Below, piece by piece: positions 23,100 through 33,324 of a stretch of DNA of 64,000 bases (its first letter is position 1; each line of letters begins with the position of its first letter). A model generated the notes under the pieces. The model saw only the letters and a program-made list of their open reading frames with translations, searched no databases and was not told the origin of the DNA. The position numbers were made by a program, and so were the translations under genes. The stretch spans positions 459,468,780-459,532,779 of the forward strand of contig NC_053040.3 in assembly GCF_002575655.3 (NCBI RefSeq), given 5' to 3'. This DNA is from Aegilops tauschii subsp. strangulata. Its lineage: Eukaryota > Streptophyta > Magnoliopsida > Poales > Poaceae.

Positions 23100-23552
23100 C
23101 CAAAAATTAAAAATTATGCCACCTACTGGGCCACCACGGCCTGAATACGATTAGAAACCCATCCATGGGCCAGGATTCAGGCCCGCAGAAGGCCCAGTAG
23201 GCCCACAGGCATGTACAGAGAGGTTAGGCCCGTAAGCCTGCTTTAGAGAGGAGCTCGACAGCTCAGGCGCACCGCACCTTATAAACAGGTGCGGCTCTCT
23301 CTTAGCTAGCGAGGTGGGACTAAACTCACCACCACGCCGCTGTGCAAGGCCATTGGTCCCGGTTGGTGGCACGAACCGGGACCAATTCCACCCTTTGGTC
23401 CCTGTTGGTGCCAGGAACCGGTACTAATGAGGCTGTGGCCCCACGAGCACCTTTAGTACCTGTTCGTGGCACGAACCGGTACTAGAGTTTCTTACTAAGC
23501 AGTTTTTTAGTCCCACCTCGCTAGCTGAGAGGCACTAGGAGCGATTTATAAG
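23100..23552 (+). promoter_or_regulatory. Extra promoter-like block with TATA box
   Basis: This block resembles the block at 18090: GCCACCTACTGGGCCACCAC, the CTTATAAAC segment, then palindromes at 23355-23383 (GGTCCCGGTTGGTGGCACG) and more diverged ones near 23397 and 23456. It ends with TTTAGTCCCACCTCGCTAGC and a TATA box TTTATAAG at 23545-23552. No protein gene follows; a long hairpin does. The outer CACTA has no equivalent. Confidence 0.55.
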
Positions 23553-23575
23553 CCCTGAGTGCAGAGACGATGAAG

Positions 23576-23704
23576 AAGAGGCGCAATGCTCACGTTGCTT
23601 AGCTTCAAGCCTTGAGGAATAAGGTAGACTGCATCGAGCTATGTGCAGTGCAGTCTACACTATTCTGAAAGGCTTGAAGCAAATCAACGAGCATTGTGCC
23701 TCTT
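23576..23704 (+). ncRNA. MIR-like hairpin 24 bases after a TATA box
   Basis: The arms are 23576-23633 and 23649-23704 with a 15-base loop. Paired blocks are AAGAGGC/GCCTCTT, CAATGCTC/GAGCATTG, GCTTCAAGCCTT/AAGGCTTGAAGC and GTAGACTGCA/TGCAGTCTAC, separated by small internal loops. Length, arm mismatches and loop size resemble plant microRNA precursors. The predicted transcription start, about 30 bases after the TATA box, falls at the hairpin base. No known microRNA was recognised. It could instead be a plain inverted repeat. Confidence 0.5.
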
Positions 23705-24099
23705 TTTTATTTTTAATCATTAAAAGCAAAAAGAATTTTCATAAAGAACTTTTTTTTGATAGAAACTTTAATAGCAAAAAGAATTATCATAAAGTAAAAT
23801 AAATAAGTAATTAGAAACAAAATAAAATAAAACAAATAAGTTTTTTGTTGTAAGTAGAAACAAAACAAAATAAATATAGCAAAAAAGAAAACAAAAAAAC
23901 TAAATACAGCAAAAAGAATTTTCATAAAGAACTAATGGCACTAATAGAAAGTTTATATTTTTTCTAAAACTAATGGCACTAACAGACAGTTTATAATTTT
24001 GCTGACCTAAAAGCAAAAAGAATTAAAAAATAAAGCAAAAAACAAAAGAAAATAAATAATGCAAAAAACAGAACCAAAAAACTGGAATTTTTTTAAAAA
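23705..24099. other. AT-rich spacer
   Basis: A-rich, simple, with repeated AAAGCAAAAAGAA and AAGTTTTTTGTTGTAAGTAG pieces. There is no gene. Confidence 0.6.
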
Positions 24100-24546
24100 A
24101 ATTGCCACCTATTGGGCCACCACGGCCTGAATACGACTAGAAACCCAACCTGGGCTAGGATTCAGGCCTGCAGAAGGCCCAATAGGCCCACAGACAGCAC
24201 AGTGTGACATTAGGCCCGTAAGCCTGCATTTGAGAGGAGCTCGAGAGGGCAGCCGCAGTGGGGCTTATAAACCACTCCGAGCCCCTCTCAACTAGCGAGG
24301 TGGGACTAAATTTTGGCCGCGGGCAGCGCAAGGCCTTTGGTCCCGGTTGGTGGCACCAACCGGGACCAATGCCCCCCCTTTAGTCCCGGTTGGTGCCACC
24401 AACCGGGACCAAAGGCCGCCGCTTCCCGCCCTTTGCGCTGCTGAAAAGGGACCTTTGGTCCCGGTTGGTGGCACCAACCGGGACTAAAGGGTGGCATTGG
24501 TCCCGGTTGGTGCCACCAACCGGGACCAAAGGTGTGCCTATATAAG
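24100..24546 (+). promoter_or_regulatory. Promoter block 3: palindromes plus TATA box of ORF2
   Basis: Four near-perfect 29-bp palindromes (24339-24367, 24382-24410, 24457-24485, 24499-24527) lie just before the TATA box TATATAAG at 24539-24546. The block begins like the other two (GGGCCACCACGGCCTGAATA). It should drive ORF2. The same arrangement precedes ORF2 in the outer element at 38535-38783. Confidence 0.7.
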
Positions 24547-25270
24547 CCAACACTTGGGAAATTTTCAGATCCCTCGCCAGTTGCCCCCGACGCCGCCAGG
24601 CTACCCGTGCTCGCCGTCGCCGCCCGCTCCTCGTCGCCGTCGCACCGCGCCCTTGCCTCGACGGGTCGCCGCCCGGTGCTCGTCGCCGTCGCCCTGCCCC
24701 CACGCGCCGCCCCGCCTCGTGCTCCCCTGCTCGCGCGCGCCGCCTCGGCGCCCCGAACCCCCTGCCCAGCCCGCGCGTGCTCGCCGGCGCCCTCGCCGCC
24801 CCCGCCCCGTCCCGCCCCCGCGCGCTGGCGCCCTCGCCGCCCTCGCCGTCGCCATCGTCCTAGCCGCCCCCGCTGTGAGAGCCGCCGCCCCTGCTCTGTT
24901 TTTTATTAGTTTAATTGTTTTTTGATCATATATATATAATGTATATGTGTATTTATGCGGCTATATGTTTTTGTTCGTATGTGGCTATATATTTTTTTAT
25001 TTTTATTAGTTTAATTTTTTTTGTTCATATGTGATGTATATGTGTATGTGGCTATAATGTATATGTGAACAAAAAAAAATTTGTATGTATGTAGATGTTC
25101 AAAATGTATGAATATATATGTCAAAAATGTTTTTTTGTTCATAGAAAGTTTTTTGTTCATATATAGAAAGTTTTTATATATGACAATGGATATATATTCG
25201 ATATATATGAGAAATGATGATCCATGGAAAAGTTTTATATATGCAAAAGTTACAATTTTTGAAAAGTTTT
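24547..25270 (+). other. Leader region of ORF2 transcript
   Basis: The first 350 bases are extremely C-rich (repeated GCCGCC and CCCGCC), followed by AT-rich DNA with TATATGT repeats. Long frames in the GC part are composition artefacts. It is probably transcribed leader and intron. Confidence 0.45.
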
Positions 25271-25570
25271 ATATATCTAGCTAGGAAGGGAAGAAGAAGA
25301 AAAAGAAGGATAGGAAAGATGAAAATAAGAAGAGGAAAGAAAGAAGAAGAGGAGAGGAAGAAGAGGAGAAATAAATAAGAAGAGGAAAAAAGAAGAAAAA
25401 GAAGAGGAGAAGAAGAAAGGAATAGAGGAGAAGAAGAAAAAATAGAATATTTCTATTTTTTCTTCTTCTCCTCTATTCCTTTCTTCTTCTCCTATTTTTT
25501 TTTCTTCTTTTTTTTCTTCAATCCTCTCCTCTATTCCTTTCTTCTTCTCCTCTTTTTATTTCTTCTTCGT
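25271..25570. repeat. Purine tract followed by its inverted pyrimidine tract
   Basis: About 170 bases of GAAGAA/GAGGAG run into about 120 bases of TTCTTC/CTCCTC, with a centre near AATAGAATATTTCTATT at about 25441-25460. It is both an inverted repeat and a strand-asymmetric purine/pyrimidine block. The outer element has an equivalent at 37565-37860. Confidence 0.75.
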
Positions 25571-25584
25571 TTTCTTATGTTTTA

Positions 25585-26110
25585 TCGGGTCTGTCGTCGT
25601 CGATATATACCCCTCCCGATAACTTCAACACGAGGGGGGATAACTTCAACATGAGGGGGGGTCGATATACCCCCTCCCCGATAACATTATTTTCCCGTGT
25701 ATATATGTCGTCGTTGTCGATATAACCCCCTCCTGATAACTTCAACACGTGGGGGGGGGGGGGGTCGATATACCCCCTCCCCGATAACATTATTTTCCCG
25801 TGTATGTATGTCGTCGTTGTCGATATTACCCCCTCCCGATAACTTCAACGCGAGGGGGAGATAACTTCAACACGAGGGGGGGCCGATATACCCCCTCCTC
25901 GATAACATTATTTTCCCGTGTATGTATGTCGTCGTTGTCGATATAACCCCCTCCCGATAACTTCAACACGTGGGGGGTCGATATACCCCCTCCCCAATAA
26001 CATTATTTTCCCGTGTATGTATGTCGTCGTTGTCGATATATATAACTCCCTCCCAGATAACTTCGACATGATGGACGGTCGATATGTATACCCCCTCTCG
26101 ACCATGATAA
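25585..26110. repeat. Minisatellite with about 95 to 118-bp units
   Basis: Units share TCGTCGTTGTCGATATAA, CCCCTCCCGATAACTTCAAC and CATTATTTTCCCGTGTATG. The core GTCGTCGTTGTCGATAT starts at 25707, 25810, 25928 and 26023, with a partial unit near 25590. It lies before ORF2. No coding function is seen. Confidence 0.75.
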
Positions 26111-26339
26111 CTTATACCACGGGAGCACCCCCCGGCCCTCTCACTCGACCAAAACTCTCGAGGACACCCAAACCCTAGAAAAAAACGATGTCGGTCTCCT
26201 ACCCCCTCCCGCCGCGCCCCTACCCTTGAAGCGTTGCCTAGGCCACCCCAAACCCGGAATAAGCTAGGTCTACGTTTGCACTAATATATCCACCTGCTGT
26301 CATGTTTGTGTAATAATTGCCATGTTGTAATATTTGCAG

Positions 26340-29300
26340 AAACAATGGAGCACGGACGAGATGAGCAAGCAGAAGAGGTGTTGGGGGACATAATCTTAGC
26401 CGGAGGTGATATCTTGTCGTATCTTAACGACAATGATGGTCTGGAAGAACAGGGTGAAGAAGCAGGCTACGGTGATCGAAGAGTGGAGGAGGAAAGACAT
26501 GATTATGATGGCTCCGGTGACCCAATGCTGGTGCAAGAAGGAGCCGGTGGTGACGGCTCCGGTGACCGAACAGAGTCCGGCCAGGTAAATATATTAGTTA
26601 AGCCTGTGCTAACTAGTTAATTGATGCATTCATTGTTTTGGTATGTACACATATTAATTAACACTCGTCTTTCTTCTTTTTTCTAGCCCTCCGGATCGAG
26701 CACAACTTCGGTAAAGAGACGAGGCCCGAAGAGAAAGTTGCGCTCGGATGAAAGGTTTGAGATCACAGCAATCGCGCGCGACGGCCAACCGATTGAACCC
26801 CTCCGGACAAAGGATGCTTTTGCTGCTCAGTGCGGGGTTCTATTTAGGGACAAGATCCCGATCAGCATCCACCAATGGTATAAGCCTAAGAAGGAAGACC
26901 CTGAGGTGTCTTATGTCAATGATATGTAGAAAGATGATCTTTGGACTGAGCTGAAGGAAAATTTCACCCTACCGCCAGAGGAGGATCCAGAGAAGCCAGT
27001 GATAGAGCAATTAATCAAGTCTTATGCTCTTAAGAAGATGGCAGACCTATTCAGGAGGTGGAAGAATGAGCTGAAAACGTTTGTCGACAAAGAAGAGACA
27101 CCAGAATTCGTCGGCCGGTATGAGAAGATCAGAGATCACTGGCCCGCATTTGTGGCCCACAAGACATCGGAAAAGAGTAAGAAGATGTCAGCGACAAACA
27201 AGAAGAATGCTGCGAAGAAGAAGCTTCACCATCGCATGGGGTCAGGTGGCTACCTCAAAGCCCGGCCTAAGTGGGCCAAGTCTGAGAGGGATCTACTTGA
27301 TAAAGGGATCGAACCAGAGACAATGAACTGGCCAGACCGTTGCCGGACTTGGTTCTTCGGGGCTGGCGGAACCTTGGACCCTGTATCAGGGAGGTGTCGT
27401 TGGACGGACGAGCAACTTGCAATACCCGTCAAGAAGCTTAAGCACTATATCGATGCAGCGCAGCAAGGGACGTTCGTTCCAGACAGAGAGAACGACGAGC
27501 TCATAATGGCCCTCGGGAATCCTGAGCACGCTGGACGGACACGAGGCACGCCAGGCTCCGTTCCGTGGAAGGCTGGTTTTCCGGACGCGGGCGGTTACAA
27601 AACCCAGGAGAGGAGGAAAAAAGTGGAGCAGATCCAAATTCAGAAGCTGCATGAAAGGGTTCAAGCGCTAGAGGAACGAGACGGCAATCGAGATGCCGAA
27701 ACTGCCCCCGAAGCTACACCGCCATCTCAGCGGAGAAGCAGCGTGGCTTCCACCGAGCTGCTTCAGCTGGAGCATGCGGCTCCTGCTAGCTACCCCGTGG
27801 ATGCTATCACGAAGTCTCAACATTGCCACCTTATGGCGGAATGGCAGAACTTCAAAGTCAAGGCGGCTGTTGGCTCTGTTTTACCTACTGAACCCGGGGC
27901 AACCTACCACTGCCGGCCGATTCCAGAAGGATATGCTAGGGTGATGGTGGATGAAATAACGGAGGGATTTGAGGACCTCCAGCTTGACCACCCTACCGGT
28001 GAAGGGGAGACTCGGCTGGCTTTAGCTCTGAAGACTCCGTGCCTATGGCGGAAGGAGCTCATCAAGCTTCCGAACTGGACGACTCCGGCGCGTAAGGGCA
28101 CTCCGCCTCCTCCTCTGGCGAGTGATGAGGGCACTCAGCCTCCTTCTCCAGCGCGTGGCGACACTCCGCCTCCTTCTCCGCCAGCGCCGGCGCGCCAGAG
28201 CAGCCAGCCTGCTCCTTCTCCGCCTCGTCAGCAAGGGAGGAAGAGACCCGCCGCCGCTGCGGCTGCTCCGGCACGTCGTAGTCCTTCTCCTCCGCCTCGT
28301 AAGTAAGGAAAGAAGATAGCCGCAGCCGCTCCGTCTGCTCTGCCGGCGTCTAGCAGTATAGCTGCCAGAGGCGGGAGGCAATACAGATTCGGTCCTTCTC
28401 TGAAGACTCCAGAGAAGTTACCATACGAGAGGACCGAGGAGGAGAACGCGAAGATCGTGCGAGCCGAAGCGAAGAACTTCTTTGAAGTGGTGAAAGCAAA
28501 GAAACATCCACCTCCGGAGGAGAAGGTAGATCCGGTGAAAGCAAAGCGCACTCTGGCTGCCCTGACAAAACCACCAAAGTCTCCGCCGAGAGGCAACTAT
28601 GAGCGCGTTCTTGCAAAGACATATGCCGAAGCGGAGCGGTCGGGAAGTACTATCAGTGATAAAAGGATGAAAGAACGACGAGCTGGGAAAAAATTGCCCA
28701 GCTCGGCGAACAAGTGAACCAATCGTGGCCCCCGCTCAAGGTGTCAAAAGACATCGTCGCTAATGATCCGAGTATGGTGCCCGGTTATAGCAATCTTGGA
28801 GATTACCTGCCCAACGATGTACATTATGAAATCATGGAGGTGGACGAACACAAATACCATTACGGGAAGCCTCTCGTCAAAGATGAAAGATCTCTAAGCA
28901 CGATGATGCGAAGACTACATGATTGGTACATGAAAACCTGCAGAGAGTCTGATGGGATGGATACTTTGACGCTGAGAGTTAAACCGGAGCATGACCTCGT
29001 TGGAATTGATCTGCTGATTGTTCCATTTGAGGATTTCTTCCAGTTTTACAATCAAAAGGCCCTCGATAAAACAACGATCACTTGCTACTGTCTGTAAGTA
29101 GTACTACTTCTGTCATTAAGTCTCTCTATATAGGTCAGCTCTTTCATTGCATGTATTTATACTTATCCTCACTATATTATGCAGATTGAAGATCGCCGAA
29201 TTGAAGAAAAAACAAATCGGTGATATTGGGTTCATTAACACAAATCTCATAGATGCATATACGGTTGAAAAACATCCCAAAGAAGCCGAGGCCAACTTGC

Positions 29301-30165
29301 TACAATCGTTGGTATTAAATCAAAACAAAGATATAATACTCTTTCCTTACAACTTCAAGTGAGTGTTACTGTCTTGTGCATATTCGGTTTCCCTTATTAG
29401 TCTAGGTTATGGTAATGTAATTGATGACTTATGCATGCATGCGTAGCTTCCACTATATTCTCCTAGAGATTAAGCTTGAGCAGGGAGTAGTAACCGTCTT
29501 AGACTCGAGACGAAAAGATCCCCAGGACTATGCGAACATGACTCAAATGCTCGAGAAGTAAGTTAAATCGATCATTATCCACCATATCAGCAACTTTGTT
29601 CATTTCCTGATATCAAGTAATTGTTTTCTTTGTCTGGCAGGGTTTGGAGAAAATTCACCTCAAAAGCTCCGGGACTGTCGAAGAAGCTGCAATTTAATCA
29701 CCCGAAAGTAAGTACTATAGTAGCATGTTCCGCGCATCTCCTAGTGATTCAAGCGCTAGTTTCATCAATACCATTTAGCATGCTTGCTTATCAGTTTGAT
29801 TGACCTCTATTTCTTGTAAAGTGGTTGTGGCAGGAACCCGGGAATAATTACTGTGGATACTACGTTTGCGAGTCCATCCGCTACACGACCTGTGAGCGGG
29901 GCTACACTGAAGAACAATATGAAGTGCGTAAGCAATAATATTCACAATTTTATTTTATTACCATCATTTGTGTTGAGTTTCATTTATTCATATATATATG
30001 TATTGACCCCCTTCTTCAAATTAGATGTTTCGGAAGCGGGATGAACTCCTAGCAGAAGATCGTATGCGAGGAATTCAAGAGGAATTGGCGGCATTCTTCC
30101 TTGACCACGTGATCGCTGAAAATGGAGAATACTATATGGACCCTGTGTTCCTACAATTTAATTAG
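26340..30165 (+). pseudogene. CACTA ORF2 with Ulp1-like cysteine protease domain
   Basis: Seven exons can be traced with GT-AG borders: 26340-26584 (ATG 26345, MEHGRDEQAEEVLGD), 26687-29093, 29185-29358, 29447-29557, 29641-29707, 29834-29923 and 30025-30165. Exon 2 has the conserved LFRRWKNEL and YEKIRDHWPAF block and then a long Pro-rich linker. The last exons form a C48/Ulp1-type protease: His in FHYILLEI, Asp in VLDSRR, and Cys in GNNYCGYYV. Damage: TAG at 26927-26929, TAA at 28304-28306 and a frame shift near 28690. Ulp1-like enzymes cut SUMO or similar proteins; the substrate here is unknown. Confidence 0.8.
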
Positions 30166-30530
30166 GAGATTGTATTGTAAGAGATAATTATTGTATATAT
30201 GTAGCCGGTAGTGTCGGATAGATATACGAGAACTTGTTGTTCGACCAATATCTCGGAGAAGGAGAGGTGGTCGATATCACTTCTCTCTGTATGCATATGT
30301 TCATGACGATCTTCTGTTTCCTTCATTTGATTACTAGCTAGCGTGTCTACTCCTCTCCATACGTATATAGTACGTAGCGTCGACCAAGCACGGAGATAAG
30401 AGAGGACACTTCTCTCTATTAATTAGCTAGCTAACACAATATATGAAACACCTAAATTAACCCCCCAAAACCCCTAAACCACCCCCTTTCAAAAAAACAA
30501 AAACCTCAGCTGCTGACGCGTGGATGCCTA
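30166..30530 (+). other. 3' flank of ORF2
   Basis: AT-rich, no gene. It probably holds the transcript end. Confidence 0.5.
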
Positions 30531-30782
30531 TTGGTCCCGGTTGGTGGCACCAACCGGGACAAAAGGCCCTGCCTATTGGTCCCGGTTGGTGGCACCAACC
30601 GGGACAAAAGGCCCTCCTGCCTGGGCTCCCCGCACCGGCCACGTGGACGGCCTTTATTCCCGGTTCGTGTAAGAACCGGGACTAAAGGGCTAGGGCATTA
30701 GTAACGACCCTTTAGTCCCGGTTCCAGAACCGGGACTAAAGGCCCTTATGAACAGGGGTAAAAGCCCCTTTTCCTACTAGTG
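30531..30782 (+). repeat. Right subterminal palindromes and terminus of inner CACTA
   Basis: Two perfect palindromes, GGTCCCGGTTGGTGG/CACCAACCGGGAC (about 30534-30562 and 30577-30605), are followed by shorter ones with TTCCCGGTTCGTG and AGTCCCGGTTCC, then CCTACTAGTG at 30773-30782. Confidence 0.85.
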
Positions 30783-33324
30783 GTATATGTCAATATACAA
30801 GAAACATATATTGTATAACATGCAAAATAAGAGGTGTGCATCATCAGCAAAAAGTATAAAAGAAGGACACTGTTGTAGCATCTAAAATTATTGGGCTATT
30901 CGGTATGTAATAGTTTACAACAATTTTCCTTTAAACTTTTCAATCATTTTTTCTTTTGAAGTCACATATTATTACATGCCAGGTCCAAGTCACATATTAG
31001 ACTACAGTACCACAAACAGGTTCACTTACAAATTTATTTTTATATTCAAATGCAATAATGATCATTCCCCTTTTTATAATTCATTTCTAACATTGAGCGA
31101 TGCAACGGGGACACCTACAGCTTATGTGTGTTTTTTTGCGACTCCTACGGCTTATGCGCTTTCACATGACCACGTATCAGATTGTGTACTAATGGCTGAA
31201 TTAAATATTAGGTAGGTGAAAACACCTTCTTCTTGATGAAATTGAACACACCTTGAATCCTTGATGCATTTTTTTTATGATTGTGTAGTTGTTAACACCG
31301 GTGCATATAAATGCTTCTGATTTGTTATCATATTTATGTCTGGACTGTACTGTTGCTATTCATATGTACTTTTCTATGTACAACATTGTAATGTTTCTAA
31401 CTTTGGGTAGTAAAAGTGAAATTTGTATTTGATTAGAAAGGTGGTAATATGATAAACCGATTTGTGATAAAAATTTATGAGTGATGTAAAGGGTCATGTA
31501 CAAGCTGGTCCATTGTTCTGGACACTTCGGGTTTTGAGTTAGGAAAAGGACACGGTCTACAAGCTCTTGATTATCATGTTAGGTTCAGGGGCATCATGAG
31601 TATTGAATCAAGAAGCAATATGGATGTTGATCAGAAATAAGCTTGCGGACCCACAGGACGTTCTAAAGTCTTTGTACATTACTTGGGTAAATGATTCATC
31701 CTACTGATTGATCCGTTATGAACTTGCTTTGTAGTACCTCTGTCCCAAATTATAAGAAGTTTTTTGTATTACCAAAAACATCTTATAATTTGGGACAGAG
31801 GAACAAAGTTTTCTAACACTCACCTATAATCACTTTTCTCACAAAACTAGGTAGCACACACAATCTTAGCAGATACGTACAGAGTAAGCCACACTGTCGC
31901 ATCAGTAGAGATGCCTTCAATTAAAAAGAACCACACAATTTTATTCCAAATGTCTTAAAATTAAGAATTTATCTTTTTCACAAAAGGTATCATCATTGTT
32001 TAAATACCAAAGAGGCCAATAGCAGAAGTACAAATTGGTATGTTCCCTATAGAGCATAATGTGCAGGTTTGGAAATATAGCTAAATTTAATACCAAAAAT
32101 GTAATTTACCGAATCAAATGTGTGTGTATTTTTGTTTAAGAAAAAACTTGACTGTACATCCACTTACATGTGTGATTTTATAGTTTTACTTCAAAATTTC
32201 CTATCAGTCCGATCTTAAACTTTAACCTGCTTGGGTATCTACAGAGAAGAGCATCTCATTAATTATCTTCTTTAAAAGCCTATATGTAAAATCACTTGGT
32301 GTGCCCGAAACATATTGGAACCAATATGGAACAACAAAAGCTTCGACACATTCCTTTGAGTGTCAATTGTCCATTTCTCACCTTTTATCAGGCCTAATAT
32401 TTTGATGAGCACAAGTTCAGTTCATATTCTTTTTATTAGTGTGATTACATCGTTGAAAATCAAATTTTACACAATCCTTTTGGACAAAGTATTAATACAC
32501 ATTTGATAACTTTGCGGTTTCTTTGAACTTTGTGTTATATCTTAACTACACACATTTGTATGTTTAATTCCTCCTTTTATGTCTTGCTCAATTAGTTTAC
32601 AAGATGGTATTTTCTTCACTGTTTAACTTCCCCCAAGACTAACTTTTTTTCTCTCCTGAAACCAAGGGATCGTTGCCAAGTTTTATTAGCAGAAAAACAA
32701 GTGAATGTCAATACATCAAGGGCCGAGCCCACTTGAACATCGGTACAACATGGGTTAAGTCCATTGATGACACAGTGAACACAAGAAAAGCATGACAACC
32801 ATACAAGCACAATCCAATGGGAAGCTTGCTCCTATGGGAGCAACAAACACGTGGAAGGTCCGCTATGGTGAAAGAACACGCACTCCATAGAAGCCGCAAA
32901 TGCTATTGGACTAACTTTTGTTAAGTCACTATGTTTATATAGTGAGGCGTAACAATTGATATTTTAGAAAGAATTGCATGGTTCACTTTTGTATATTTCT
33001 AGACTATTAATTATTGTTCTAAAAAATTGTTAACCTACAACTATTCCATAGAGCTTATGAAATTTATTTAGCATACAAAAAATAGTTTATAGTGTACTTC
33101 TCAGTATGCATTACCATCAAGCGTAATGGCATGGAGGGGCACGAGCAAAGTGGGGAACAAAATGATAAGTTCAGTCGCGTTCTTATTGATTTTAGTCCTT
33201 CAAAACGCCCTGAACACCTACTTTTCAAGGAACAACTTTTGCTAAATGAATACATATGATGGTACTCATTTAATCATTTTGTTGCACTATAAAGTATATG
33301 CATCGAGCGGGCCACTCTGCTAGT
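30783..33324 (+). other. Non-coding internal region of gypsy element, right part
   Basis: AT-rich sequence with no RT, RNase H or integrase. It contains a 65-bp Stowaway-like hairpin at 31737-31801 and an unrecognised 42-codon frame at 33131-33259. Nothing else could be assigned. Part of it may be an unrecognised insertion. Confidence 0.5.
31737..31801. mobile_element. Stowaway-like MITE remnant (65 bp)
   Basis: Perfect 20-bp arms CCTCTGTCCCAAATTATAAG and its reverse complement flank a short centre; pairing continues inward with one mismatch. TA precedes the left arm. The arm resembles Stowaway/mariner termini (CTCCCTCCGTCCC-type). Confidence 0.6.

Larger units (their letters stand above)
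15831..30782 (+). mobile_element. Complete Caspar-like CACTA transposon (14,952 bp)
   Basis: Ends are CACTAGTAGAAAAC at 15831 and CCTACTAGTG at 30773-30782, flanked by 3-bp GTA duplications, as CACTA elements require. It carries subterminal palindromes, a small membrane-protein gene, a TNP2 transposase, an extra promoter-like block with a hairpin, and a Ulp1-like ORF2. It is structurally complete, but its transposase and ORF2 frames have stops and shifts. Confidence 0.93.

Noticed and set aside
23576..23704. Bacterial-style terminator
   Set aside because: Plant context; arms of 58 bases with bulges and a TATA box upstream fit a precursor hairpin better.
24491..24925. Pro/Arg/Ala-rich frames as proteins
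   Set aside because: Low-complexity translation of a C-rich leader; the frame starts inside a palindrome.
28043..28381. Minus-strand Arg/Ser-rich frames
   Set aside because: Shadow of the Pro-rich linker of ORF2 on the plus strand.
32616..32899. Non-LTR (LINE) remnant
   Set aside because: No poly-A tail, no RT or endonuclease motif; unassigned instead.
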